DNA of 19,934 bases from positions 1 to 19,934 of the forward strand of contig CAILKA010000507.1 in the NCBI GenBank assembly GCA_903834645.1, given 5' to 3'. The notes beneath the pieces were generated by a model. It saw only the letters and a program-made list of their open reading frames with translations, did not search any database and was not told the origin of the DNA. The translations under genes were made by a program, and so were the position numbers. This document shows, one piece after another, positions 6,784 through 13,615 of the stretch. Position 1 is the stretch's first letter. Each line of letters starts with the position of its first letter. Source of the stretch: an uncultured beta proteobacterium (GTDB taxonomy: Bacteria; Pseudomonadota; Gammaproteobacteria; Burkholderiales; Burkholderiaceae_C).

Positions 6784-7664
6784 GCCCGGCAGTAGTAGGT
6801 GGCGCGCTGGCCCTGGACGATGCGCAGCACGGGCGCCGCACAGCGGGGGCAGGCCTGCCCCTCACGGCCATAGACCGCAGCCTGCTGCTGGTAGGCCCCG
6901 TCCATCCCGTGCGCGTCGTGGAAGTCGCGCAGCGTCGAGCCGCCGAGCGCCAGGGCGCGCGCGAGCGTGTCGCGCACCGCCTGCAGCAGCCGCCCGGCGC
7001 GCGGGCGGCTGAGCCGGTACGCGGGCGTACGGGGATCGATACCGGCAACGTGCAGCGCCTCGCAGGCGTAGATGTTGCCCGCTCCGACGACGGCCTGCCC
7101 CGAAAGCAGCACCTGCTTGATGGGCGCGCGGCGGGCCTGCAGCCGGGCGTGAAAACCCGCTGCGTCCAGCGCAGCGTCGAAGGGCTCGGGGCCCAGGCCG
7201 GCCAGGAGCCGCGCGGCCGGCTCACGGTCCAGGGCGGGCGACCACACGACCGCCCCGAAGCGCCGCGGGTCGTGCAGCCTGAGCGTGCCGCGCGTGGTGA
7301 CGAGATCGAAGTGGTCGTGCGCACCGGCCTCTGCGGGCTGCTGGCTCAGCAGCAGCGAGCCCGACATGCCCAGGTGAATGAGCAGCCCGCCCGTCGCCGC
7401 ATCGGCATCGGCATCGGCATCGGCATCGGCATCGCCTGGCGTGCCGGCCTGGCCCGCTGCCCCGCCCAGCGGTGCGCCAAGCGGCAGCCAGATGTACTTG
7501 CCGCGACGCTGGGCCAGGCCCACGGTGCGATGTGCCAGCTGCTGGGGGTCGCAGCCCAGCGGCCAGCGCAGGGGCTTGCCCAGCCGCGCCTCGGTGACAA
7601 CCGCCCCGTGCAGGCCGGGGGCGATGGTGCGTCGCGTGACTTCGACCTCAGGCAGCTCGGGCAT
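6768..7664 (-). CDS. mutM: Formamidopyrimidine-DNA glycosylase (Fpg/MutM) with an (Asp-Ala)6 insertion
   Basis: MutM excises 8-oxoguanine and formamidopyrimidines and nicks the abasic site. The ATG at 7662-7664 gives the required N-terminus MPELPEVE, in which Pro2 (after Met removal) is the nucleophile and Glu3 the acid. Lys56 in RRGKYIWL, the GGLLIHLGMSGSL strand region, ALDGSTLRDF-type helix region and a C-terminal zinc finger (C272, C275, C292, C295) are all present. It is 298 residues against about 270 in the family. The excess lies mainly at residues 61-91, a Gly/Ala/Pro-rich loop ending in (Asp-Ala)6 between two beta strands of the N-terminal domain. The catalytic residues are intact, so it is probably active. 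It forms an operon with mutY and diverges from the TPR gene across 28 bp. Confidence 0.96.
   Translation of the reverse strand: MPELPEVEVTRRTIAPGLHGAVVTEARLGKPLRWPLGCDPQQLAHRTVGLAQRRGKYIWLPLGAPLGGAAGQAGTPGDADADADADADAATGGLLIHLGMSGSLLLSQQPAEAGAHDHFDLVTTRGTLRLHDPRRFGAVVWSPALDREPAARLLAGLGPEPFDAALDAAGFHARLQARRAPIKQVLLSGQAVVGAGNIYACEALHVAGIDPRTPAYRLSRPRAGRLLQAVRDTLARALALGGSTLRDFHDAHGMDGAYQQQAAVYGREGQACPRCAAPVLRIVQGQRATYYCRACQRR
7399..7434. repeat. Hexanucleotide tandem repeat (GCATCG)6 inside mutM
   Basis: Six perfect copies of GCATCG run without interruption. On the mutM strand they read as alternating Asp and Ala codons (residues 78-89). The period of six keeps the reading frame whatever the copy number, so slippage would change protein length by two residues per unit, not switch the gene off. 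Confidence 0.95.
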
Positions 7665-7692
7665 GCGGTCATTATGTGAGAATGGTTTGGTG
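7665..7692. promoter_or_regulatory. 28-bp divergent gap between mutM and the TPR gene
   Basis: This gap is clearly less GC-rich than its surroundings. On the mutM strand, CATAAT (7676-7671) lies six bases before the mutM ATG, the spacing expected if it is a -10 box and the transcript begins at or next to the start codon. I found no well-spaced -35 box. A promoter for the + strand TPR-lolB-ispE run must also lie here or inside the 5' end of mutM. Both are inferences from arrangement and composition. Confidence 0.35.
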
Positions 7693-9615
7693 ATGCTGCA
7701 ACGCGCGCCCCGACGGGCCTTTCCCCGCTGGCGCGCCTGGCTGCTGGCCGTGGCGCTTGGCGCCCCAGCGGGCTTCACCGTGTGCCAAGCCCAGGCGCAA
7801 CCGTCCCCGGCCATGCCGGCAGCGCCAGCCGGTGCGCGCCCATCTGGCGCGCCGGCCGCACCCGCTGCCACGTCCGCCGCTGATGCAGCCGAGGCCAACT
7901 CCCGGCTGGACGCGCCGCTTTTCTACCAGCTGCTCATCGGCGAGATGCAGCTGCAGCAGGGCCAGCCCGGTGCGGCTTACAGCCTGTTCCTCGATGCCGC
8001 ACGCCGCACGCGCGACGAGCAGCTCTTCAGGCGCGCGGTCGACATCGCGCTGCAGGGCCGGGCTGGCGACGAGGCCCTGGCGGCCGCGCGCAGCTGGCGC
8101 GCCACGCTGCCCGAATCCACCGAGGCGCTGCGTACGCAGCTGCAGATCCTGGCGGCCATGAACCGGGCGGCCGACGCCGCCGAGCCGCTCTCCCAGCTGC
8201 TCACCCTCACACCCGAGGCGCAGCGCGCCGGACTGATCGCCTCACTGCCCAGATTCTTCGGCCGCAGCGCCGATCGGCGTGCCCTGGCTGCCATGCTCGA
8301 GCGCGTGCTGCCGCCGTACCTGGTGCCCGGCCCCGTGCGCCCGGTGGCGCGCAGCGTGCTGGGCAGCGCGTGGCTGGCTGCGGGCGATCGGGCCCAGGCG
8401 CTGGCCCTGGCTCGTCGCGCCGCCCAGGACGACCCCGACTCAGCTGCGCCCGTGCTGCTGGCGCTCGAGCTGGCCGCGCGCGAACCCGAGGCCGAGAGCC
8501 TGGTGCGCACCTACCTTCAGCGGCCTGATGCCGGAGCGGGCGTGCGCCTGGCCTACGCGCGCCTGCTGTGGGAGGGCGGACGCGCAGGGCCGGCGGTCGA
8601 GCAGCTCGGGCAGGCCACGCGGCTGCACCCGGATTTCGCACCGGCCTTCCTCATGCTCGGTGCACTGGAGCTCGAGCTCAAGCACCTCGAGGCCTCCCAG
8701 GCCGCGCTCACCCGCTACGTGGAACTCCTGCGTCGCCCGGCCCCGCCACCCGCTTCATCTCCGGCTCCGGCGCCCGCTCCCGCTCCCGCTCCCGCGCCCG
8801 CTCCCGCCGCCGACGACGACGATGACGATGCCCAGGACCCGGCCATGGCCGGCGCCCAGCAGGCCTGGCTGATGCTCTCCAAGGTGGCCGAGCAGCGCGG
8901 CGATCTGGCCGGCGCCGAGGCCTACCTTGCCCGGGTCAACGACCCCGAACGCGCACTGGAGGTGCAGACGCGGCGCGCCTCGCTGTCGGCCCGCCGGGGC
9001 CAGGTCGAACAGGCGCGCGAGATGCTGCGCCAGGTGCCCGAGCGCAGCCCCGGCGATGCCCGCGCCAAGCTGATGGCCGAGGCACAGATGCTGCGCGACC
9101 TCAAGCGTTGGCAGGAGGCCCACGAGGTGCTCGAAGCTGGCGCACGGCGTTGGCCGGAAGACAGCGATCTGCTCTATGAGCTGTCGATGGTGGCCGAGAA
9201 GCTCGACCGGCTCGACGACATGGAGCGGCTGCTGCGCCGCGTCATGGTGCTCAAGCCCGACAGCCAGCACGCCTACAACGCCCTGGGCTACTCCCTGGCG
9301 GACCGGGGCCTGAGGCTGCCGGAGGCGCGAGATCTGATCCGCAAGGCGCTGGACCTGGCGCCGGGCGACCCCTTCATCACCGACAGCATGGGCTGGGTCG
9401 AGTTCCGGCTGGGCAACCATGCCGAGGCGCTGCGGCTGCTGCGCGAGGCCTACGCGGCCCGGCCCGACACCGAGATCGCTGCCCACCTGGGTGAAGTGCT
9501 GTGGGTGACGGGACAGCGCGACGAGGCTGTGCGCATCTGGCGCGAGGGTCGCCAGCGCGACGCAGCCAACGACGTGCTGCGCGAAACGCTGGCACGGCTC
9601 AAGCCACCGCTGTGA
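7693..9615 (+). CDS. Secreted tetratricopeptide-repeat (TPR) protein
   Basis: The 640-residue product begins with an Arg-rich segment, a hydrophobic stretch (AWLLAVALGAPAGF) and an AQA site, a typical Sec signal peptide cleaved near residues 36-38. The mature part is helical TPR/Sel1-like repeats, clearest in LFYQLLIGEMQLQQGQPGAA near the start and in HAYNALGYSLADRGL and YAARPDTEIAAHLGEVLW in the C-terminal third. A low-complexity hinge, eight Pro-Ala pairs and six Asp (residues 357-379), splits the protein. A homologous TPR gene sits before lolB in Pseudomonas (PA4667 type). The function is unknown; position and export suggest an envelope role beside LolB. ATG 7693 is chosen over GTG 7690 and TTG 7687, which are also in frame; no strong ribosome binding site decides. 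Its stop overlaps the lolB start. Confidence 0.88.
   Translation: MLQRAPRRAFPRWRAWLLAVALGAPAGFTVCQAQAQPSPAMPAAPAGARPSGAPAAPAATSAADAAEANSRLDAPLFYQLLIGEMQLQQGQPGAAYSLFLDAARRTRDEQLFRRAVDIALQGRAGDEALAAARSWRATLPESTEALRTQLQILAAMNRAADAAEPLSQLLTLTPEAQRAGLIASLPRFFGRSADRRALAAMLERVLPPYLVPGPVRPVARSVLGSAWLAAGDRAQALALARRAAQDDPDSAAPVLLALELAAREPEAESLVRTYLQRPDAGAGVRLAYARLLWEGGRAGPAVEQLGQATRLHPDFAPAFLMLGALELELKHLEASQAALTRYVELLRRPAPPPASSPAPAPAPAPAPAPAPAADDDDDDAQDPAMAGAQQAWLMLSKVAEQRGDLAGAEAYLARVNDPERALEVQTRRASLSARRGQVEQAREMLRQVPERSPGDARAKLMAEAQMLRDLKRWQEAHEVLEAGARRWPEDSDLLYELSMVAEKLDRLDDMERLLRRVMVLKPDSQHAYNALGYSLADRGLRLPEARDLIRKALDLAPGDPFITDSMGWVEFRLGNHAEALRLLREAYAARPDTEIAAHLGEVLWVTGQRDEAVRIWREGRQRDAANDVLRETLARLKPPL
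8761..8829 (+). repeat. Low-complexity (Pro-Ala)8 and Asp6 coding tract in the TPR gene
   Basis: DNA here is an imperfect CCCGCT-type hexamer repeat (clearest at 8773-8808) encoding eight Pro-Ala pairs plus one Ala, followed by six Asp codons at 8812-8829. It interrupts the helical repeats and looks like a flexible acidic linker. Confidence 0.85.
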
Positions 9616-10160
9616 GCCCGCGCCTGTCCGGTCGGCTGGCCCGCCTGACGGGGCTCGTCTGCCTGCTGGCGCTTGGCGCCTGCGCCGCGCTGCGGCCACC
9701 GCCTCCCGTCGAAGGCGGCTCCTGGAGCGGGCGCCTGGGCTGGAGCATTGCCGCGACAGAACAGCAGCCGGCCCAGCAGGCCGGTGCCGGATTCGAGCTG
9801 CGCGGCAGCGCAACCGAGGGCTGGCTCGAGCTCACGAGCCCCGTGGGCACGCTGCTGGCACGCGCGCGCTGGCAAGGCAGTTCGGCGGAACTCGAGACGG
9901 CGGGGAGCCGAAGTCGCCACGGTGACCTCGCGTCGCTGTCGCGCGAGGCCTTCGCCGGGCAGGAGATGCCGCTTGCAGCGCTCTTCGACTGGCTGCGTGG
10001 CCAGCCCTGGCCAGGCGCGCCTCACGAAGCACACCCCGAGGGATTCTCGCAACTGGGCTGGCTCGTGGACGTGCGTGCACTCACGCAGGGCCGACTCACC
10101 GCGACACGTGCGGCTGCACCGGCCATCACGCTGCGCGTGCGGCTGGAGGACGCACGATGA
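9612..10160 (+). CDS. lolB: Outer-membrane lipoprotein receptor LolB
   Basis: LolB takes lipoproteins from the periplasmic carrier LolA and inserts them into the outer membrane; it is itself a lipoprotein. The GTG start at 9612 overlaps the TPR stop (GTGA) and gives 182 residues. The N-terminus has a basic region, a hydrophobic core and the lipobox LALGAC with Cys24 as the acylated residue. The mature part has the family's SWSGRLGWSI strand, GWLELTSPVGTLLARARW and a late FDWLRGQPWPGAP segment, the characteristic W-L-x-G-x-P of LolB. Position directly before ispE and prs is conserved in beta- and gammaproteobacteria and supports the call. The open frame upstream of 9612 overlaps the TPR gene and is not used. 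Confidence 0.9.
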   Translation: MSPRLSGRLARLTGLVCLLALGACAALRPPPPVEGGSWSGRLGWSIAATEQQPAQQAGAGFELRGSATEGWLELTSPVGTLLARARWQGSSAELETAGSRSRHGDLASLSREAFAGQEMPLAALFDWLRGQPWPGAPHEAHPEGFSQLGWLVDVRALTQGRLTATRAAAPAITLRVRLEDAR

Positions 10161-11050
10161 CGCGCCTGCGGACCCTCAGCGAGGTCCCGGCCCCAGCCAA
10201 GCTCAACCTCTTCCTGCACGTGGTGGGAAGGCGCGCCGACGGCTATCACCTCCTGGAGTCGGCCTTCTTGCTCATCGACTGGGCCGACGTGCTGCACCTG
10301 GAATTGCGCCAGGATGGCCGGCTGCAGCGCCATGACCTCGGCACCGCGCTGCCACCCGACGACCTGTGCCTGCGCGCAGCCCGTGCGCTGCAGCAGGCAG
10401 CCGGCGTGTCGCTTGGCGCCGACATCTCGATCGACAAGCGCGTGCCCTCTGGCGCCGGAATGGGAGGCGGCAGCTCGGACGCAGCCAGCGTGCTGCTCGC
10501 GCTCAACCGGTTGTGGGGCCTGGGCTGGGAACGTGAGCGGTTGCTTCGCCTGGGCGCCACGCTCGGTGCGGATGTCCCGTTCTTCCTCTACGGCCAGACG
10601 GCACTCGTGCAGGGCATCGGCGAGACGCTGTCCCCCCTCGAGCTGCCCCCGATGCAGCTGGCCGTCGTCAAGCCCGCTGCCTCCTTGGCCACCGCCGACA
10701 TCTTCCGCAGCCCCTTGCTCAGGCGCGATACACCATCGGTTATACTCGCAGGCTCTCTTGAGAACGCGGCGCTGGCCGCTCTCGCGTCGGGCACGCCATG
10801 GGGTCGAAACGATCTCCAGGCACCGGCCGAGGCGCAGTGTCCCGAGGTGGCGCAGGCTGCCCGGTGGCTCGAGCAACGCTTCGGCAACAGCCGGATGACG
10901 GGATCGGGCAGCGCGGTGTTCGCAAGGGTCGGCACGGGTGACCCACCCTTGGCGACATGGCCGGTGCAAGCGGATCCGCTCGCACCTGGCTGGGTTGGTC
11001 GACTGTGCCGCAGCCTGCCCCGTCACCCCCTGGCTGACTGGGCACGCTGA
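10157..11050 (+). CDS. ispE: 4-diphosphocytidyl-2-C-methyl-D-erythritol kinase
   Basis: IspE phosphorylates 4-diphosphocytidyl-methylerythritol in the MEP route to isoprenoids, in the cytoplasm. The 297-residue GHMP kinase has the catalytic Lys (15) in PAKLNLFLHVVGRRADGYH, the ATP-binding glycine loop PSGAGMGGGSSDAAS at 97-111, the catalytic Asp (139) in GADVPFFLYG, and the late GRNDLQ and MTGSGSAVFA motifs. The ATG overlaps the lolB stop (ATGA). The tail after the GSGSAVFA motif is about 40 residues and ends only 36 bp before tRNA-Gln. Confidence 0.96.
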   Translation: MTRLRTLSEVPAPAKLNLFLHVVGRRADGYHLLESAFLLIDWADVLHLELRQDGRLQRHDLGTALPPDDLCLRAARALQQAAGVSLGADISIDKRVPSGAGMGGGSSDAASVLLALNRLWGLGWERERLLRLGATLGADVPFFLYGQTALVQGIGETLSPLELPPMQLAVVKPAASLATADIFRSPLLRRDTPSVILAGSLENAALAALASGTPWGRNDLQAPAEAQCPEVAQAARWLEQRFGNSRMTGSGSAVFARVGTGDPPLATWPVQADPLAPGWVGRLCRSLPRHPLADWAR

Positions 11051-11086
11051 AAGCCGGTTTCAAGGTCGGTGCGAGCCGTCCTGTGT

Positions 11087-11163
11087 AGGGGAGTCGCCAA
11101 GTTGGTTAAGGCATCGGATTTTGATTCCGACATGCGAGGGTTCGAGTCCTTCCTCCCCTGCCA
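11087..11163 (+). tRNA. tRNA-Gln(UUG)
   Basis: A complete 77-nt cloverleaf including encoded CCA: acceptor 11087-11093 (AGGGGAG) pairs with 11153-11159; D stem 96-98/110-112; anticodon stem 11114-11118/11126-11130 with loop TTTTGAT and anticodon TTG at 11121-11123; T arm 11136-11140/11148-11152 with one G-U pair and loop TTCGAGT; discriminator G. It sits between ispE and prs on the same strand, 36 bp after ispE, so it may be cut out of a longer mRNA. Confidence 0.97.
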
Positions 11164-11187
11164 ATCCTTTCCGCTGTGCGCGGCGGC

Positions 11188-11206
11188 GTGGCCTGTCCCA
11201 GGCCGC
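11188..11206 (+). other. Stem-loop between tRNA-Gln and prs
   Basis: Eight paired bases (11188-11195 with 11199-11206, one G-U) close a TCC loop. There is no T-run after it, so it is not a standard intrinsic terminator. It could mark RNA processing downstream of the tRNA or act in the prs leader; the sequence alone does not decide. Confidence 0.4.
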
Positions 11207-11249
11207 ATCCGCGCCTGAGTTCCCGCCCACGCGCTGCCGACCAACCGCG

Positions 11250-12212
11250 ATGCTGTTCAACACGATGCTGTTCTCCGGCAACGCCAACCCGGTGCTGGCT
11301 CAGGAAATGGCCACGCACCTGGGCGTGGAGCTAGGCAAGGCCAAGGTCGGACGTTTCTCCGACGGCGAGGTCGACGTCGAGCTCTACCAGAACGTCCGCG
11401 CGCGCTACGTCTTCGTCGTCCAGCCCACCTGCACGCCCACCAACGAGAACCTGATGGAGCTGCTGGTGATGGTGGACGCCTTCAAGCGCGCAAGCGCCCG
11501 GCGCATCACGGCGGTGATCCCCTACTTCGGCTACGCCCGCCAGGATCGCCGCCCGCGCTCCACGCGCGTGCCCATCAGCGCCAAGGTGGTGGCCAACCTG
11601 CTGCAGACGGTGGGTGTGGAGCGCGTGCTGACGATGGACCTGCACGCCGACCAGATCCAGGGCTTCTTCGACATCCCGGTGGACAACATCTACGCCTCGC
11701 CGGTGCTGTTGTCCGACCTGAAGCAGCGCAACTATCCCGACCTGGTCGTGGTGTCGCCTGACGTCGGCGGCGTCGTGCGCGCGCGGGCGCTGGCGAAGCA
11801 GCTCGGCTGCGACCTGGCCATCATCGACAAGCGTCGTCCGAAAGCCAACGTGTCCGAGGTGATGCACGTGATCGGCGAGATCGACGGGCGCAGCGCCGTC
11901 ATCATGGACGACATGATCGACACCGCCGGCACGCTCGTGAAGGCGGCCGAGGTGCTCAAGGAGCGCGGCGCGAAGAAGGTCTACGCCTATTGCACGCACC
12001 CCGTCTTCTCCGGCCCGGCCATCGAGCGCATCTCCGCCAGCGGCCTGGACGAAGTCGTCATCACCAACACCATCCCGATGTCGGAGGCCGCGCGCGGCTG
12101 CCGCAAGATCCGGCAGCTGTCGGTGGCCTACCTCTTTGCCGAGACGATTCGCCGCATCTCCGACGGCGAGTCGGTGGCCTCCCTGTTCGCGGAGCAGAAC
12201 CAGAACTTCTGA
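11250..12212 (+). CDS. prs: Ribose-phosphate pyrophosphokinase (PRPP synthetase)
   Basis: Prs makes PRPP from ribose-5-phosphate and ATP, feeding purine, pyrimidine, NAD, tryptophan and histidine synthesis, and so links to the his genes at the right of this window. From ATG 11250 the product is 320 residues, the family size. Motifs: FSGNANPVLAQEM and VGRFSDGE near the start, GYARQDRRPRSTRVPI (ATP-binding flexible loop, about 94-109), the metal-binding His132 in LHADQIQGFF, SPDVGGVVRARALAKQLG, DKRRPKAN, and the PRPP-binding loop VIMDDMIDTAGT (217-228). ATG 11265 (MLFSGNANP) is a possible alternative start. Neither is preceded by a ribosome binding site, and the open frame upstream runs through the tRNA, so is ignored. 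It lies 86 bp after tRNA-Gln. Confidence 0.96.
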   Translation: MLFNTMLFSGNANPVLAQEMATHLGVELGKAKVGRFSDGEVDVELYQNVRARYVFVVQPTCTPTNENLMELLVMVDAFKRASARRITAVIPYFGYARQDRRPRSTRVPISAKVVANLLQTVGVERVLTMDLHADQIQGFFDIPVDNIYASPVLLSDLKQRNYPDLVVVSPDVGGVVRARALAKQLGCDLAIIDKRRPKANVSEVMHVIGEIDGRSAVIMDDMIDTAGTLVKAAEVLKERGAKKVYAYCTHPVFSGPAIERISASGLDEVVITNTIPMSEAARGCRKIRQLSVAYLFAETIRRISDGESVASLFAEQNQNF

Positions 12213-12226
12213 GCCGCCAGCCGCGG

Positions 12227-12271
12227 GCCCCGCCGGGGCGCGCGTATCCCTGACGCCTGGTCGCGGGCGTC
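12227..12271 (+). other. Two stem-loops between prs and rplY
   Basis: A GCCCC/GGGGC hairpin (12227-12231 with 12235-12239) and a GACGCC/GGCGTC hairpin (12252-12257 with 12266-12271) fill much of the 80-bp gap. Neither is followed by a T-run. They may attenuate, stabilise or separate prs and rplY messages. Confidence 0.35.
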
Positions 12272-12283
12272 CCACCTCACCAT

Positions 12284-12287
12284 GGAG
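12284..12287 (+). promoter_or_regulatory. Ribosome binding site of rplY
   Basis: GGAG lies five bases before the ATG at 12293 and selects it over the in-frame GTG at 12287. Confidence 0.6.
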
Positions 12288-12292
12288 TGACC

Positions 12293-12940
12293 ATGAAATT
12301 CACCGCTTTCGAGCGCACTCAGCAGGGGACCGGAGCGAGCCGCCGCCTGCGCATTGCCGGCAAGGTGCCCGGCATCGTCTACGGCGGGGGCCAACCTGCC
12401 ACGATCGAGCTGGATCACAACGCGCTGTACTTCGCGCTGAAGAAGGAAGCCTTCCACTCGTCGATCCTCGAGATGGAACTGGGCGCCAGCGTGCACAAGG
12501 TGCTGCTGCGTGACTTCCAGATGCACCCGTGGAAGCAGCAGGTGCTGCACGTGGACTTCCAGCGCGTCGACGAGGCCACGCGGCTGCGCAAGAAGGTGCC
12601 GCTGCACTTCGCCAACGAGGAGAACTCGCCGGCCGTCAAGACCGACAAGTGCCTGGTGAACCACGTGGCCACCGAGCTCGAGATCGAGTGCTTGGCCTCC
12701 CAGCTGCCCGAGTTCGTCACGATCGACCTGTCGGGTCTCGTCAAGGGCCAGTCGCTGCACGCAAGCGACCTGAAGCTGCCCGAAGGCATCAAGGCCGTGC
12801 GACACGGTCAGCTCGACCCGGTGATCGTTACGGTGACGGTGGCCAAGGAAGAGGAAGAGGCCGCGGCCCCGACGGCAGTCGTGGCGCCGGCTGGCAAGAC
12901 ACCGGCCAAGAAGAAGAACGAGAAGCAGAACAAGAAGTAA
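12293..12940 (+). CDS. rplY: 50S ribosomal protein L25, long (Ctc/TL5) form
   Basis: L25 binds 5S rRNA in the large ribosomal subunit. The 215-residue product is the long form: an N-terminal L25 beta-barrel (MKFTAFERTQQGTGASRRLR, KVPGIVYGG, LRDFQMHPWKQQVLHVDFQRV) and the CTC C-terminal domain (VPLHFANEE, ELEIECLASQLPEFVTIDLS, LKLPEGIKAV). It ends in an acidic EEEE patch and a Lys-rich tail, probably disordered. ATG 12293 is set by the GGAG before it. Order prs-rplY-pth is conserved among proteobacteria. Pth starts six bases after the rplY stop, so co-translation is likely. Confidence 0.96.
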   Translation: MKFTAFERTQQGTGASRRLRIAGKVPGIVYGGGQPATIELDHNALYFALKKEAFHSSILEMELGASVHKVLLRDFQMHPWKQQVLHVDFQRVDEATRLRKKVPLHFANEENSPAVKTDKCLVNHVATELEIECLASQLPEFVTIDLSGLVKGQSLHASDLKLPEGIKAVRHGQLDPVIVTVTVAKEEEEAAAPTAVVAPAGKTPAKKKNEKQNKK

Positions 12941-12946
12941 GACTTC

Positions 12947-13615
12947 GTGATTCGGCTGCTCGTCGGCCTGGGCAACCCCGGGCCCGAGTACGAAGGCACC
13001 CGCCACAACGCCGGGTTCTGGTGGGTGGACGCGGTCGCCGCGCGCCTGGGCGCGCGGCTCTCCGCGGAGCGCGCCTACCACGGGCTGGTGGCGCGCGTGA
13101 ACCGGCCCGAGGGGCCGCTGTGGCTCCTCGAGCCGCAGACCTACATGAACCTGTCGGGCAAGTCGGTGGCGGCGCTCGCGCGCTTCTTCAAGATCGATCC
13201 GGCCGAGATCCTCGTCGTGCACGACGAGCTCGATCTGCCCCCCGGCCAGCTCAAGCTGAAGCTGGGCGGCGGCCATGCCGGCCACAATGGCCTGCGTGAC
13301 ATCCATGCGCAACTGGGCAGCCCCGACTACTGGAGGCTGCGCCTGGGCATCGGGCACCCGGGCGTGAAGGCCGAGGTGGCCGACTACGTGCTGCGCAAGC
13401 CGCCGTCTTCCGAGCGCGAGGCCATCGTGGCCGCAGTCGAGCGCTCGGTGCGCGAACTGGACGCGCTGCTGGCCGGCGACATGGCGCGCGCCACCCGGGC
13501 GCTGCACGCACCGCCACCACGGCCTGCACAGCCCAAGGCGGCTCGCGAGGGGGCCGCACCGGCGCCGGCGCAGGCGCCGGCTGGCGTCAAGCCTGCAGAG
13601 CCTTCTTCCCCGTAA
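12947..13615 (+). CDS. pth: Peptidyl-tRNA hydrolase with Pro/Ala-rich C-terminal tail
   Basis: Pth frees tRNAs from peptidyl-tRNA that dropped off ribosomes. The GTG start at 12947 gives the family N-terminus IRLLVGLGNPGPEYEGTRHN with Asn10 and the catalytic His20; Asn68 (TYMNLSG), Asp93 (VHDELDLPPG) and Asn114 (GGHAGHNGL) complete the active site. The core ends near residue 187. Beyond it is a 35-residue tail rich in Pro, Ala and Lys, giving 222 residues against about 190 in most relatives. The last 29 bp overlap the 3' end of the convergent ferredoxin gene. No clear ribosome binding site is seen; coupling to rplY is likely. Confidence 0.95.
   Translation: MIRLLVGLGNPGPEYEGTRHNAGFWWVDAVAARLGARLSAERAYHGLVARVNRPEGPLWLLEPQTYMNLSGKSVAALARFFKIDPAEILVVHDELDLPPGQLKLKLGGGHAGHNGLRDIHAQLGSPDYWRLRLGIGHPGVKAEVADYVLRKPPSSEREAIVAAVERSVRELDALLAGDMARATRALHAPPPRPAQPKAAREGAAPAPAQAPAGVKPAEPSSP
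13564..13581. other. GC hairpin just beyond the ferredoxin stop codon, inside the pth tail
   Basis: GCCGGCG (13564-13570) pairs with CGCCGGC (13575-13581) around a CAGG loop, six bases past the ferredoxin stop on its transcript. It has no T-run, so it is at most a weak or Rho-assisted end, or a 3' stabiliser. It may also simply reflect Pro/Ala codons of pth. Confidence 0.3.

Noticed and set aside
7399..7434. Tandem repeat as a CRISPR or mobile-element repeat.
   Set aside because: The unit is six bases with no spacers and keeps an open mutM frame; it is a coding microsatellite.
10715..10746. TTGCTC and TATACT inside ispE as a promoter for tRNA-Gln/prs.
   Set aside because: The two boxes are 20 bp apart, too far for a sigma-70 promoter, no -35 fits at 16-18 bp, and it lies over 340 bp from the tRNA. 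TATACT alone is weak evidence.
11188..12271. Intergenic hairpins as intrinsic terminators.
   Set aside because: None of the stems after tRNA-Gln or prs is followed by a T-run, so standard Rho-independent termination is not supported.
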